A stretch of 64,000 nt of DNA from Avipropionibacterium sp050157065 (GCA_050157065.1 CP189573.1), one strand, 5' to 3'. Counted from the stretch's first letter, positions 40,119 through 48,722 are shown. Notes: generated by a model from the letters alone, not told the origin. A program made the numbers and translations.

Positions 40119-41522
40119 TCACTGCGGGCGTCGCGTCATCGCCAGCACGTCGAGCGCGGAGTCCAGCTGCTCCTCGGTCAGCGACCCGTCGGTGACGAAC
40201 CCGAAGTCGAGCACCGTCTGCCGGATCGTCTTGCCCTCGGCGAGGGCGGTCTTGGCGACCTTGGCGGCGTTCTCGTACCCGATGTAGGCGTTCAGCGGTG
40301 TCACGATCGACGGCGACGACTCGGCCAGCTCACGGCAGTGGTCGACGTTGGCGGTGATGCCGGCGACACACCGGTCGGCCAGCAACCGCGACACCGACGA
40401 CAGCAGCCGGATCGACTCCAGCACGTTGCGCGCCATCATGGGCAACATCACGTTGAGCTCGAAGTTGCCGGCGGCCCCGGCGACACCGACCGCGGCGTCG
40501 TTGCCCATCACCTGGGCGCACACCATCAGCGTCGCCTCGCACATCACCGGGTTGACCTTGCCGGGCATGATCGACGAACCCGGCTGCAGGTCCGGCAGCG
40601 ACACCTCGCCTAGCCCGGCGGTCGGCCCCGAACCCATCCAGCGCAGGTCGTTCGCGATCTTGGTCAGGCTGACCGCGATCACGCGCAACACCCCGGACGC
40701 CTCGACCAGACCGTCGCGAGCGCCCTGGGCCTCGAAGTGGTCCCTGGCCTCGGTCAGGGGCAGCCCCGTGGCCTGCGCGATGTGGCCGATGACGCCCGCG
40801 GCGAAGCCGGGCGGGGTGTTGATGCCGGTGCCGACCGCAGTGCCACCCAACGGCAACTCGGCAACGCGCGGCAGCGCCGCTTCGATCCGCTCGATGCCGA
40901 TGCGGATCTGCGCGGCGTAGCCACCGAACTCCTGGCCGAGTGTCACCGGGGTGGCGTCCATCAGGTGGGTGCGTCCCGACTTCACGACCTCGGCGAACTC
41001 CTCGCCCTTGGCGGCAAGGGTGTCGGCCAGGTGGCCGAGCGCGGGCACCAGGTCCTTCAACAGTGACGATGTCGTGGCGATGTGGATCGCCGAGGGGAAC
41101 ACGTCGTTGCTCGACTGCGAGGCATTGACGTGGTCGTTGGGATGGACCTTCTTGCCCACCTGCTCGGAGGCGAGGGTGGCGATCACCTCGTTGGCGTTCA
41201 TGTTGGAGGAGGTGCCCGAGCCGGTCTGGAACACGTCGATGGGGAACTCGGCGTCGTGCTTGCCGTCAGCGACCTCCGTGGCGGCGGCCCGGATCGCCTC
41301 GGCCAGGTCGGCGTCGAGGCGTCCCAGCTCGGCGTTGGTGGCCGCGGCGGCCCGCTTGATCTGGCCGAGTGCGGCGATCAGGGCCGGCTCGATCGGCGTA
41401 CCGGAGATCGGGAAGTTCTCCACCGCGCGCTGCGTCTGCGCCTGGTAGCGGGCGGCCGCGGGTACGCGTACCTCGCCCATCGTGTCGTGCTCGATCCGGA
41501 ACTGAGGCGTGCTGTCGGTCAT
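40119..41522 (-). CDS. fumC: Class II fumarate hydratase
   Basis: 467-aa cytosolic, iron-independent fumarase that interconverts fumarate and malate in the TCA cycle. Signature segments are present in order: GSGTSSNMNANEVIA, HPNDHVNASQSSNDVFPSAIH, KSGRTHLMDATPVTLGQEF, the catalytic loop GSSIMPGKVNPVMCEA, and a C-terminal NAYIGYENAAKVAKTALAEGKTIRQ. Length is typical. Of two in-frame ATG codons, 41522 lies 7 bases after GAGAAT (a possible leaderless -10) and was chosen over 41531. It is divergent from a DUF4245 gene, an arrangement known in other actinobacteria. Confidence 0.97.
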   Translation of the reverse strand: MTDSTPQFRIEHDTMGEVRVPAAARYQAQTQRAVENFPISGTPIEPALIAALGQIKRAAAATNAELGRLDADLAEAIRAAATEVADGKHDAEFPIDVFQTGSGTSSNMNANEVIATLASEQVGKKVHPNDHVNASQSSNDVFPSAIHIATTSSLLKDLVPALGHLADTLAAKGEEFAEVVKSGRTHLMDATPVTLGQEFGGYAAQIRIGIERIEAALPRVAELPLGGTAVGTGINTPPGFAAGVIGHIAQATGLPLTEARDHFEAQGARDGLVEASGVLRVIAVSLTKIANDLRWMGSGPTAGLGEVSLPDLQPGSSIMPGKVNPVMCEATLMVCAQVMGNDAAVGVAGAAGNFELNVMLPMMARNVLESIRLLSSVSRLLADRCVAGITANVDHCRELAESSPSIVTPLNAYIGYENAAKVAKTALAEGKTIRQTVLDFGFVTDGSLTEEQLDSALDVLAMTRRPQ

Positions 41523-41608
41523 GGCGCCCATTCTCGGGTACGGCCCGGCAGCCGGGCCAGCCGGGTCGCCCACGTCGGCGTCGGGTTGGTCCACGTCAGG
41601 TTGTCGGG

Positions 41609-41614
41609 GACAAT
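41609..41614 (+). promoter_or_regulatory. Possible leaderless -10 box (GACAAT)
   Basis: GACAAT, one mismatch from TACAAT, ends 6 bases before the ATG of the DUF4245 gene at 41621, which has no ribosome-binding site. Confidence 0.35.
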
Positions 41615-41620
41615 GGCCGG

Positions 41621-42154
41621 ATGGCTCGGGCAGCACGCAACAGATCAACGGTCGGCGACATGGTCCGGTCGTTGGCCGTCCTGCTCATCCCGGTGCTCGC
41701 CATCACCTTGCTGTTCACCGTCGATCCGCAGGAGTCGCCCGGCGCCCAACCCGTCGAATGGCAGCCGGTACGGGACCAGGCTGTGGCGGAGGCCGGGTTC
41801 GAGGTCGTCGCCCCGGCTCGACTGCCGGAGAGTTGGGCCCCGGTCCGGGTCGCCTGGGAGAACGACGACGAGCAGGCGCAGCGGTGGATGCTCGGTTGGC
41901 TCGATCCACAACAGACCTACTTCGCGGTCGAGCAGAGCAACGTCACGTCCGCGATCTTCATCGCCCGGGTCTCGCGTGACGGTGTCGCCGACGGTGTCTC
42001 CCAAGTCGGCGACCAGACCTGGGAGCGCTACCGATCGCCCGACGACCGGACGAGGTCGCTCGTGCTGACCGGTCCGGAGGCGACCACGATCGTGGTCAGC
42101 GACGCCTCGTACGAAGCGCTCGAGGCCTTCGCCGCCACCCTCGAAGTGAGCTGA
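41621..42154 (+). CDS. DUF4245 membrane-anchored protein
   Basis: 177-aa protein with a single N-terminal membrane segment (about 14-34, SLAVLLIPVLAITLLFTV) and an extracytoplasmic domain of DUF4245 type. The conserved parts include PVEWQPVRDQAVAEAGFEV, LPESWAPVRVAWE and AQRWMLGWLDPQQTYFAVEQS. In many actinobacteria this gene neighbours glpX and fumC; here fumC is divergent and glpX is not seen. Function is unknown. An ATG at 41613 is out of frame. Confidence 0.88.
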   Translation: MARAARNRSTVGDMVRSLAVLLIPVLAITLLFTVDPQESPGAQPVEWQPVRDQAVAEAGFEVVAPARLPESWAPVRVAWENDDEQAQRWMLGWLDPQQTYFAVEQSNVTSAIFIARVSRDGVADGVSQVGDQTWERYRSPDDRTRSLVLTGPEATTIVVSDASYEALEAFAATLEVS

Positions 42155-42162
42155 GCTCCGGC

Positions 42163-43170
42163 TCAGAGCGTGACGACGCGGCCGGTCTCGGCGGACTCGT
42201 AGGCCGCCAGGATCACGTTGAGCGCCCGGATCCCGTCGGTGTGGTCGTTCACCGGTCGCGTCCCCTGGGCAAGACAGTCGGCGAAGTGCGCCATCTGCGC
42301 CGGGAACATCACGCCCTGCGTGGACGGGAAGGACTCGGTCTCGCCCGTGCGCAACCGATAGGTCAGCTCGCCAGCCTTCGTGGCCCACAGGGCGCCCAGC
42401 TCGCCGACCACCGAGAACCGCTCGGTGCAGTCGGCGGGTTGATAGGCCCAGCTCGTGACAAGGTTCCCGAGCACCCCGTTCGCGAACCGCACCATCACCT
42501 GGGCCGAGTCCTCCGACTCGGAGAAGGTCAGCCGATGCGTCGACAGCATCGCGCTGACCGCGGTCGGTTCTGCTCCGGCGAAGTGCAGCAGCAGGTACGT
42601 GGGGTGGTAGCCGGTGTCGATCAGTTCTCCGCCCCCGCTGGTGCTCCGGTGTGCCCGCCAGCCCATGCTGTCGGGGTCGAAGTCGTTGTGGAAGCAGTCG
42701 GTGGTGCGGACCTCGTACACCTGACCGAGCAGTCCGGACCGCAGCAGCTCGGTGGCCTTGCTGACCGGCGGCAGGAACAGCTGGTTGTGCGCGCACATCA
42801 AGGTAACGTCGTGCTCGGCGATCGCCTGCTCAATCGCCGCGGCCTCCTCCCGGGTGAGGCACAGCGGCTTTTCGCACAGCACGTGCTTCCCGGCCGAGAC
42901 CGCCGCCAGGATCGCCTCGGCGTGCAAGTGGTGCGGTAGGCAGATGTCGACGGCGTGGACGTCGCTGTCGGTGATCAACTCCCGAAAGTCCTCGTACGGC
43001 GTCGCGCCCAGTTCGGCGGCGCGCGTCGCCCGAGTCTCCGGGTCGACGTCGGCCACGGCGGTGACCGAGATCCGATCGGCGTTCGCCGCGTACCCCTTGA
43101 GGTGAATGCTCGCGATCCCGCCGCCACCGATCAGTCCGACCCGGATCGGTCCCGCCACCGGTGTGCTCAT
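42163..43170 (-). CDS. Gfo/Idh/MocA family oxidoreductase
   Basis: 335-aa NAD(P)-dependent sugar or inositol dehydrogenase-like enzyme. The Rossmann motif is GLIGGGGIASIHLKGY, the catalytic Lys is in HVLCEKPLCLT (an intact EKP), and the substrate-side motif is GGELIDTGYHPTYLLLHFAGAEP with His and Tyr. It is coupled by an ATGA overlap to a second Gfo/Idh/MocA gene upstream, so the two form an operon and may act on successive intermediates of one sugar or cyclitol. No transporter or regulator lies next to them. Confidence 0.92.
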   Translation of the reverse strand: MSTPVAGPIRVGLIGGGGIASIHLKGYAANADRISVTAVADVDPETRATRAAELGATPYEDFRELITDSDVHAVDICLPHHLHAEAILAAVSAGKHVLCEKPLCLTREEAAAIEQAIAEHDVTLMCAHNQLFLPPVSKATELLRSGLLGQVYEVRTTDCFHNDFDPDSMGWRAHRSTSGGGELIDTGYHPTYLLLHFAGAEPTAVSAMLSTHRLTFSESEDSAQVMVRFANGVLGNLVTSWAYQPADCTERFSVVGELGALWATKAGELTYRLRTGETESFPSTQGVMFPAQMAHFADCLAQGTRPVNDHTDGIRALNVILAAYESAETGRVVTL

Positions 43171-44177
43171 GGCTGACCGCCCTCGCCGGCCCCACGGGCC
43201 TGATAGGCGACCGTTCGGCCGCTGGCCGCCGACTCGTTGGCGGCCACGACCAGCCGAGTCAGTTCCACCGCCCGGGCCAGGTTGTCGTCGGCTCGAGTGC
43301 CGGCAGCGATGTGGTCCACCCAGGAGACGAACGGCGTGGGCTCGTGGGGTGGCAACTCGACGGCCTCCCACTCGCCCCGCCCGAGCTGACGCCACAGGGT
43401 CGAGTCGCGCGCCGACCAGGTGAGGGCGCCCTCGGTGCCGTACACCTCCATGGTGAACGGGGTACGGCTGGCGAACCCTGCCTCGACCACGCCGATCCGC
43501 TGGTCGGGATAGCCGAGGGTGACGACCGCGTGGTCCTCGACGGCGCGATGGGTGAGGGAACGATAGGTGGCGCTGACGGTGTCCGGCTCAGCCCCCAGGA
43601 ACAACTGCGTCAGGTAGGCCGGATGGCAGCCGAGATCGGTGAGCGCCCCGCCCACGGCCTCGGCCGGATCGTAGAACCGCTCCGGGAGCCAGTCCCGGAC
43701 GGCACCGTCGTGTGACATCCGGACCCGGACGTAGCCGGGGTCACCGATGGTCCCCTCCGCCAGCTGGGCGGCGATCGCTCGGACGTGCCCGCGCTGCAGG
43801 AACGGCAGGGAGACGGTCAGCTGCACGCCGGCCTCGTCGGTGGCGGCGATGATCTCCTCACACTCGGCGACGGTCGGCGCGAGCAGCTTCTCGGTGAAGA
43901 CGTGCTTGCCGGCACGTGCCGCGGCCACCATCACGTCGCGATGGTCGACCGTCGGGGTGGTGACGATCACCGCGTCGACGTCGCCGCGTGCCAGCACCTC
44001 GCTCAGCTCGGCCTCGAAGGCCACCCCCCGTTCGGCGGCCGCCTCACGGCCACGGTCGGCGTCGGCGTCCCACACCGCCACGAGTTCGGTGCCGGGGTGC
44101 TCGGTGGCCTGACGACAGTAGTCGCCGGCATGGACGTGCCAGAAGCTCAGCGCGGCAACACGCAATGGGGTCGGCAT
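43167..44177 (-). CDS. Gfo/Idh/MocA family oxidoreductase, second of a coupled pair
   Basis: 336-aa member of the same family, clearly different from its neighbour. The first strand is RVAALSFWHVHAGDYC, which lacks the standard GxGxxG, while the catalytic Lys is kept in HVFTEKLLAPT (EKL instead of EKP). GGALTDLGCHPAYLTQLFLGAEP is the substrate-side motif. AGGAGAGGA lies 13-21 bases before ATG 44177; a TTG at 44201 is less likely. It is first in the two-gene operon. Confidence 0.9.
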   Translation of the reverse strand: MPTPLRVAALSFWHVHAGDYCRQATEHPGTELVAVWDADADRGREAAAERGVAFEAELSEVLARGDVDAVIVTTPTVDHRDVMVAAARAGKHVFTEKLLAPTVAECEEIIAATDEAGVQLTVSLPFLQRGHVRAIAAQLAEGTIGDPGYVRVRMSHDGAVRDWLPERFYDPAEAVGGALTDLGCHPAYLTQLFLGAEPDTVSATYRSLTHRAVEDHAVVTLGYPDQRIGVVEAGFASRTPFTMEVYGTEGALTWSARDSTLWRQLGRGEWEAVELPPHEPTPFVSWVDHIAAGTRADDNLARAVELTRLVVAANESAASGRTVAYQARGAGEGGQP

Positions 44178-44314
44178 CGGGTCGATCAGTCCTCTCCTCA
44201 AAGCGCCCCACCCAGGGTGTTCGGCGGGACTGCCGACCTCACTCTGCCGAGAATCGGGCCGCAGGGGAAGCCTTTGCCCATGATCAATTCGGATGGCGAC
44301 CGTGGGGAAACGCT

Positions 44315-44335
44315 CGTCGAGCTCGTCGAGACGTC
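44315..44335 (+). repeat. Dispersed GTCGAGC(T/C)TGTCGAGAC-like repeat
   Basis: CGTCGAGCTCGTCGAGACGTC, one base different from the other copies, stands in the 266-base gap between the Gfo/Idh/MocA operon and the WXG trio. The rest of the gap (44178-44443) shows no gene; it also has two TGATCA palindromes. Confidence 0.7.
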
Positions 44336-44431
44336 TCGAGCGACTGCAGAGTTGATCATGGTCGGCGGACGTTACCAGTTCGTCATCGTGAGAGCGCCTC
44401 GCGGGGCCCGAGAAGTGGCCCGCCCGACGGG

Positions 44432-44437
44432 TAACGT
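44432..44437 (+). promoter_or_regulatory. Leaderless -10 box (TAACGT) for the WXG trio
   Basis: TAACGT ends 6 bases before the ATG at 44444, with no ribosome-binding site. It is the only promoter candidate for the three coupled genes. Confidence 0.5.
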
Positions 44438-44443
44438 CTTGTT

Positions 44444-44818
44444 ATGCAATCACAATCACCGGACTGGACCTTCGAGGTCGACCCCGCCGAGATCGACACC
44501 TTCGTCGCAGAACTGGGCAGGCTCCGGCAGACCATGGACCGTCACGTACAGACCTTCGTCGGCCTCGAGCTCGACTCCGGCGTCTTCGGACGACTCCCCG
44601 GGATCTCGGGCAAGGTGTACGACGCCTACAGCAACCACGTGAAGCAGGGCACCGAAGCGTTCGCGGACGGCCGGTCCGTACTCGACGCAGCATCCAACAG
44701 GGGCGGGGAAACCGCCGCGGCCTACCGCGGCGTCGAACAGCGCAACATCGCAGCCGTCGGGGAACTGGTCGAGTTCATGTCGCCCACCCGGCCCGGCACC
44801 GAACAGGGGACCCGATGA
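44444..44818 (+). CDS. Small helical protein, candidate ESX/type VII-associated
   Basis: 124-aa mostly alpha-helical soluble protein with no signal peptide and no membrane segment. It starts with an amphipathic region (FEVDPAEIDTFVAELGRLRQTMDRHVQ) and ends with a second helix (AAAYRGVEQRNIAAVGELVEFM), the two-helix layout of WXG100/EspC-like proteins, although no WXG is present. It is followed, with a 4-base ATGA overlap, by a WXG-containing protein. By position it could be the small partner of a secreted heterodimer. The family was not recognised with certainty. Confidence 0.7.
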   Translation: MQSQSPDWTFEVDPAEIDTFVAELGRLRQTMDRHVQTFVGLELDSGVFGRLPGISGKVYDAYSNHVKQGTEAFADGRSVLDAASNRGGETAAAYRGVEQRNIAAVGELVEFMSPTRPGTEQGTR

Positions 44819-46305
44819 CCACGACCGCGAGCACGACCAGCGGCACCTACGACCTCGAGCAGGGCGCCTTCGCCGGGATGCCGGACCTCGTCGGTGCCGC
44901 ATTGGGTCCGGCCAGGAGCTGGTTCAACTTCGCATTGGAATGGGTCTGTGGCGACCCGGAGAAACTGGTCGAGACCGGGCAGCAGTACCGAACTCTCGGT
45001 CAGGAGGTCAGCACCGTCGCGACCCGGCTGCGGACCGCAACCGACGGACTGCCGGCATGGCAGGGACCGGCCGCAGGCGCCTTCCGCACCACCATGGCCT
45101 CCTCGGTCGACGTGATCGACAAGGTGGGCGGCTTCGTCGGGCAGACCGAGGAGATCCTGGTCGCAGCGGCCGAGATCGCCACCGAGGCGGCCGAGGTCAT
45201 CTGGGATCTGGTGACCGAGCTGGTCAAGATGTTGATCTCCACCCTGATGAAGGCACTCGCCGCCTCCACCTTCTCCCTCGGCAGCTCGATCGCCGCCTGG
45301 TTGGCGACCTCGATCGGCAAGGTCGCCCAGGTCGTGACCAAGGTCGCCCAGGTGGTCGGCAAGGTCGGCGGGATGCTGCAGAAGCTGGCGAAGCTGCTGC
45401 ACCGGCTGATGGCCCTGATCGCCAGGTACCGCGAGGTGCTCACCAAGATCGAGGCGATCCTGCGCAAGGTGAAGGAGGTGGTCGACAAGCTCAAGCCCCT
45501 CGGGGATCGGGCCGACGGCCTGTCCCGTGGCACCTGGCAGGACCACAAGGAGAACGGCGGCACCCGAACGATCGGGGCCGGCGGTTCGTATCCCGCGTTC
45601 CGCGTGCCCACCGATCGTGCCGACGTCGACCCTGCCGACTTCGGTGCGGGAACACCGGACACGCCCGCCGAGTCCATCAGCTCCTTCACACCGAACCGGG
45701 ATCACGGGCCGACCTACGAGTACCAGCCGACGTACGAGTACGCGCCCGCGTCCGAACGTCTCGGTGAGGAAGGCTCCGCCGCCACGTCCTCGTCGGTCCG
45801 GGAGGGCTCGCTGTCGGGCGGTGGCTCCCCGTCCGGCGGTGGCACCGTGGCGGCCGGGGCACAGCCGGACGTGGACGGCGGGCCCGGGGCCGCTCGACCC
45901 GATGCCCCCGGGGGCGCAGCCGGTGGGCGGTCCACCGGTGTGTCGACGGCCGGATCGAACGTGAACCTGGGTTCGGTCGGCTCGGTGTCGGTGCCGCGTG
46001 GCGACTCCTTCAGCGGATCGGCCGGTGGGGGTGGCAGCAGCAGTGGTTCCGGCAGCATCGGTGGGGTGCGCACTGACGGCCATGCGCCGCGTCCCGTGTC
46101 GACGCCCAGTCACGTCTCGTCCGCTGTGTCGGGCATCGGCTCGGTCGAGCCGCGGATCGGCTCGGGCGCCGCGGCCGCGGGTGGTGGGCACATGATCCCG
46201 CCGCCGGTCGGGCCAGGTGGGGCACCGGGCAGTGGGTCGTCGACGACCGGTCAGGCCAAGAGCCCGATCAAGAACAGCCGACTGTTCGAGGAGGATGCGA
46301 AGTGA
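44815..46305 (+). CDS. WXG-motif protein with Gly/Ser-rich C-terminal tail
   Basis: 496-aa protein without signal peptide. Residues 45-130 are helical and carry a WXG turn (Trp82-Gln-Gly84) in LPAWQGPAAGAFRTTM, as in ESX/type VII secreted proteins. Residues 130-180 are hydrophobic helices (LVTELVKMLISTLMKALA). A repeated KVAQVV amphipathic section follows (185-215), then a helical stretch to about 235. From about 250 the chain is low-complexity, rich in Gly, Ser, Pro and Ala, with a tandem TYEYQP/TYEYAP. The plan recalls PPE- or EspB-like substrates. Overlaps of ATGA and GTGA couple it to both neighbours. Confidence 0.75.
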   Translation: MTTTASTTSGTYDLEQGAFAGMPDLVGAALGPARSWFNFALEWVCGDPEKLVETGQQYRTLGQEVSTVATRLRTATDGLPAWQGPAAGAFRTTMASSVDVIDKVGGFVGQTEEILVAAAEIATEAAEVIWDLVTELVKMLISTLMKALAASTFSLGSSIAAWLATSIGKVAQVVTKVAQVVGKVGGMLQKLAKLLHRLMALIARYREVLTKIEAILRKVKEVVDKLKPLGDRADGLSRGTWQDHKENGGTRTIGAGGSYPAFRVPTDRADVDPADFGAGTPDTPAESISSFTPNRDHGPTYEYQPTYEYAPASERLGEEGSAATSSSVREGSLSGGGSPSGGGTVAAGAQPDVDGGPGAARPDAPGGAAGGRSTGVSTAGSNVNLGSVGSVSVPRGDSFSGSAGGGGSSSGSGSIGGVRTDGHAPRPVSTPSHVSSAVSGIGSVEPRIGSGAAAAGGGHMIPPPVGPGGAPGSGSSTTGQAKSPIKNSRLFEEDAK

Positions 46306-47192
46306 GCACCGACGACTGGGACCCCACCAATCCGTGGAGTGGCGCTGATCATGAGGGTGATGGTGATCATGAAGCAACGCCTGATCATGACGGTGGGGCT
46401 GACCATGACGGTGGGGCTGATCATGGAGCAACGGCTGATCATGACGGTGGGGCTGATCATGGTACGACGACTGATCATGAAGGTCACCGGGACAGCGGCC
46501 CTGAGGGGCCGCCCGATCCGGACCAGGCCGTCGCACCCGCCGACGCCGTTCCGGTGTCGTTCGGCCCGAGCCGTGAGCCGCTGACCGTCGAGGAGGCCGG
46601 ACTCGTCCCCGGGGTGACGGACAAGGCCGCCGAACTGGGCCGGTTGTCCGGTGTCGGTCGGGACGAGGACCAAACCGTGACGGTCGAGGTGAACGGCGTG
46701 ATGGGCGTGTCGGTGAGACTCACCCCGGCGCTGATCACCGTCGGCTCCGAACAGGCCGGGCACCTTCTCGCCGCAGCCTTGGAGGATGCTCGGCGACAGG
46801 TGGTCGCGGCCGTGACCGAGCGACTCGCTGCCGACGCCACGCTGGCGCCGCTGCTGGACACCCGGCCCGCCACCGACGAACACGGGATCGGCCACGAGCA
46901 GGCCCCTCGGCCGCGACAGGGCGACGTGGTGAGCACCAGTCCGGACGGGCTGGTCACCGTCGTCGTGGGTACTGAGGGTGAGGTCACGTCGGTGGTCGTC
47001 CGGGCCGACGAGGTGGTGCTCGAGGAGCTGGGCCTGGCCTTCGTCGTCGCCGCCGAGGCTGCACTGCAGGGCGGGGACGGCGACGACGTCGACGCCGATG
47101 CGCGGCTGGGTGCGTTCGACAAGGCGATGGAGCGCATCGATCGACGCCTGAACAACCTCGACAGCCAGTTGAGCGCGCTCCTCAAGGACTGA
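46302..47192 (+). CDS. YbaB/EbfC-like protein with Asp/His/Gly-rich N-terminal repeats
   Basis: 296-aa protein. Residues about 16-60 are an acidic, His-rich repeat (DHDGGADH units) that could bind metal ions. The C-terminal part looks like a YbaB/EbfC-type fold found in mycobacterial Esp accessory proteins: QTVTVEVNGVMGVSVRLTPA, GHLLAAALEDARRQV, SPDGLVTVVVGTEGEVTSVVV, with a final helix AMERIDRRLNNLDSQLSALL. GTG start overlaps the WXG gene stop (GTGA). It may be a cytoplasmic chaperone or scaffold for the two preceding proteins. Family assignment is by pattern only. Confidence 0.72.
   Translation: MSTDDWDPTNPWSGADHEGDGDHEATPDHDGGADHDGGADHGATADHDGGADHGTTTDHEGHRDSGPEGPPDPDQAVAPADAVPVSFGPSREPLTVEEAGLVPGVTDKAAELGRLSGVGRDEDQTVTVEVNGVMGVSVRLTPALITVGSEQAGHLLAAALEDARRQVVAAVTERLAADATLAPLLDTRPATDEHGIGHEQAPRPRQGDVVSTSPDGLVTVVVGTEGEVTSVVVRADEVVLEELGLAFVVAAEAALQGGDGDDVDADARLGAFDKAMERIDRRLNNLDSQLSALLKD
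46344..46482 (+). repeat. In-frame TGATCATGACGGTGGGGC repeat array
   Basis: About eight degenerate units of 15-18 bases, each containing or derived from TGATCATGA and often CGGTGGGGC, encode the Asp/His/Gly-rich N-terminus of the YbaB-like protein. Larger blocks such as GGCTGATCATGACGGTGGGG recur, so the array has expanded recently by duplication. Confidence 0.85.
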
Positions 47193-47220
47193 ACGACGCG
47201 ACGGTCCGACGCGTCGCAGC

Positions 47221-47273
47221 GATGTCAGTCCTCCGACGCGTCGGGACGATGTCAGTCCTCCGGCGCGTCGGCG
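47221..47273. repeat. 27-bp tandem duplication at the 3' end of xseB
   Basis: Units at 47221-47247 and 47248-47273 share GATGTCAGTCCTCCGRCGCG. The right unit contains the xseB stop codon and last codons (APED); the left unit is a second copy beyond the stop. A partial third (GGTCCGACGCGTCG) lies at about 47203-47216. Confidence 0.85.
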
Positions 47274-47491
47274 TCCGCGGCGGTCCGCGCCTCGATCCGT
47301 TCGCGGGCGCGGTCGAGCCGTGCCTGGCACAGCGCGGCCAGGCGCTCGCCGCGTTCCCACAGCGCCATGGACTCCTCGAGCGGTGCGCCACTCTCGAGCT
47401 TGCGCACGATCTCGACGAGCTCCTCGCGCGCCTGCTCGTACGACAGCTGCTCGTCCTTGTCGCCGGTGTCGGGGGTGGTGGTCTCAGTCAT
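47252..47491 (-). CDS. xseB: Exodeoxyribonuclease VII small subunit
   Basis: 79-aa small subunit of exonuclease VII, which binds XseA to form the enzyme that degrades single-stranded DNA. The family motif LSYEQAREELVEIVRKLESGAPLEESMALWERGERLAALCQ is spread over residues 16-56, in a two-helix hairpin; the length is normal. The start overlaps the end of xseA by 8 bases. Its last codons form part of a 27-bp tandem duplication, so the C-terminal tail could vary between strains. Confidence 0.96.
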   Translation of the reverse strand: MTETTTPDTGDKDEQLSYEQAREELVEIVRKLESGAPLEESMALWERGERLAALCQARLDRARERIEARTAADADAPED

Positions 47492-48722
47492 CGTGCTCTC
47501 CGATCGCTGCCGTACGGGTGGTGTGGACTCCGGCGGTCACCTGGCCGTCGGCCACGTGGATCAGCAGGTCGTCACCGGGGGAGACCTGGTCGACCGAGGA
47601 CACCGCGTGGCCGTCGGCGCCCAGCACCAGGGCGTAGCCGCGCTCGAGGGTGGCCTGCGGTGAGACTGCCCGGACCCGGGCCAGCAGGTGCGTCAGTGCG
47701 GTCTCGTCGTTCGACACGACCCGGCGGACGGTCCGGCGGGCCCGTTCACGAAGTTGATCAACCTGGTCGGCGTGGATCGCGACGGTGGTCGTGGGCGCCG
47801 CCAGCACCGGCCGGGACCGCAACCCGGCCAGGGCGTCGGCCTCCCGGCGCAGCCCGGACCTGATCGCCCGGCGCAACCGCTCCCGCGCCTCGCCGATCAC
47901 GCGCAACTCCTGTCCCGCCTCCGGGACGACGTGCTTCGCGGCGTCGGTCGGGGTGGAGGCGCGGACGTCGGCCACCAGGTCGAGGATCGGCGAGTCGACC
48001 TCGTGACCGATCGCGCTGACCACCGGCGTCCGACAGGCGAACACGGCCCGCACCAGCGCCTCGTCGGAGAACGGCAACAGGTCCTCCAGCGAGCCGCCAC
48101 CCCGGGCGATGATGATCACCTGGACCTGCGGGTCCCCGTCGAGTCGGCCGACGGCGGAGATCAACTGCTCCACCGACTGCGGCCCCTGCACCAGCGCGTG
48201 CTCGGTCCGGATCGTCGCGCCCGGCCAGCGCCGGGTGACGTTGTGCACGACGTCGCGTTCGGCCGCACTACCGGCCGCGGTGGCCAGACCGATCACCTCG
48301 GGCAGGAACGGCAACCGTTGCTTGCGGCGGGGATCGAACAGTCCTTCGGCCTGCAGCAACCGCTTGGTCTGCTCCAGCCGGGCCAGCAGCATCCCTTCCC
48401 CCGCGGTCCGCAGCTCGTCACAGTGGAAGGACAACCGGCCCGAACGCATGTAGTAGTGGGGCTTCAGGTTCGCCACCACGGTGGCACCCTCCGGCGGCGG
48501 CCCGGCTGCGTCGAGTGTCTGCGGGGTGCAGATCACCGACACCGACACCTCGCCCAGCTTGTCGCGCAGAGTCAGGAAGATCGTGTTGCTGCCCGATCGG
48601 CGGTTGACCTGGATCAGCTGCGCCTCCACCCAGATCCGACCCAGGCGGTCGACCCACCGCTCGACGCCTTGGGCGACGCGCCGCAGCGGCTGCGGTGACT
48701 CCGGGCTCGATTCGAGGGGCAT
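47484..48722 (-). CDS. xseA: Exodeoxyribonuclease VII large subunit
   Basis: 412-aa large subunit with an N-terminal OB-fold nucleic-acid-binding domain (about 20-115, VEAQLIQVNRRSGSNTIFLTLRD) and a catalytic domain with GLATAAGSAAERDVVHNV, IIIARGGGSLEDLLPFSDEALVRAVF and PVVSAIGHEVDSPILDLVADVRASTPTDAA. The family's GGGS and GHE motifs are intact. The C-terminal coiled coil precedes LERGYALV. The start at ATG 48722 gives the usual length; the much longer open frame upstream is rejected because it overlaps the divergent gene. Confidence 0.97.
   Translation of the reverse strand: MPLESSPESPQPLRRVAQGVERWVDRLGRIWVEAQLIQVNRRSGSNTIFLTLRDKLGEVSVSVICTPQTLDAAGPPPEGATVVANLKPHYYMRSGRLSFHCDELRTAGEGMLLARLEQTKRLLQAEGLFDPRRKQRLPFLPEVIGLATAAGSAAERDVVHNVTRRWPGATIRTEHALVQGPQSVEQLISAVGRLDGDPQVQVIIIARGGGSLEDLLPFSDEALVRAVFACRTPVVSAIGHEVDSPILDLVADVRASTPTDAAKHVVPEAGQELRVIGEARERLRRAIRSGLRREADALAGLRSRPVLAAPTTTVAIHADQVDQLRERARRTVRRVVSNDETALTHLLARVRAVSPQATLERGYALVLGADGHAVSSVDQVSPGDDLLIHVADGQVTAGVHTTRTAAIGEHDD

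Noticed and set aside
46344..46482. Collagen-like or calcium-binding RTX repeats
   Set aside because: The units are DHDGGADH, without the Gly-X-Y or GGxGxD periodicities of those families.
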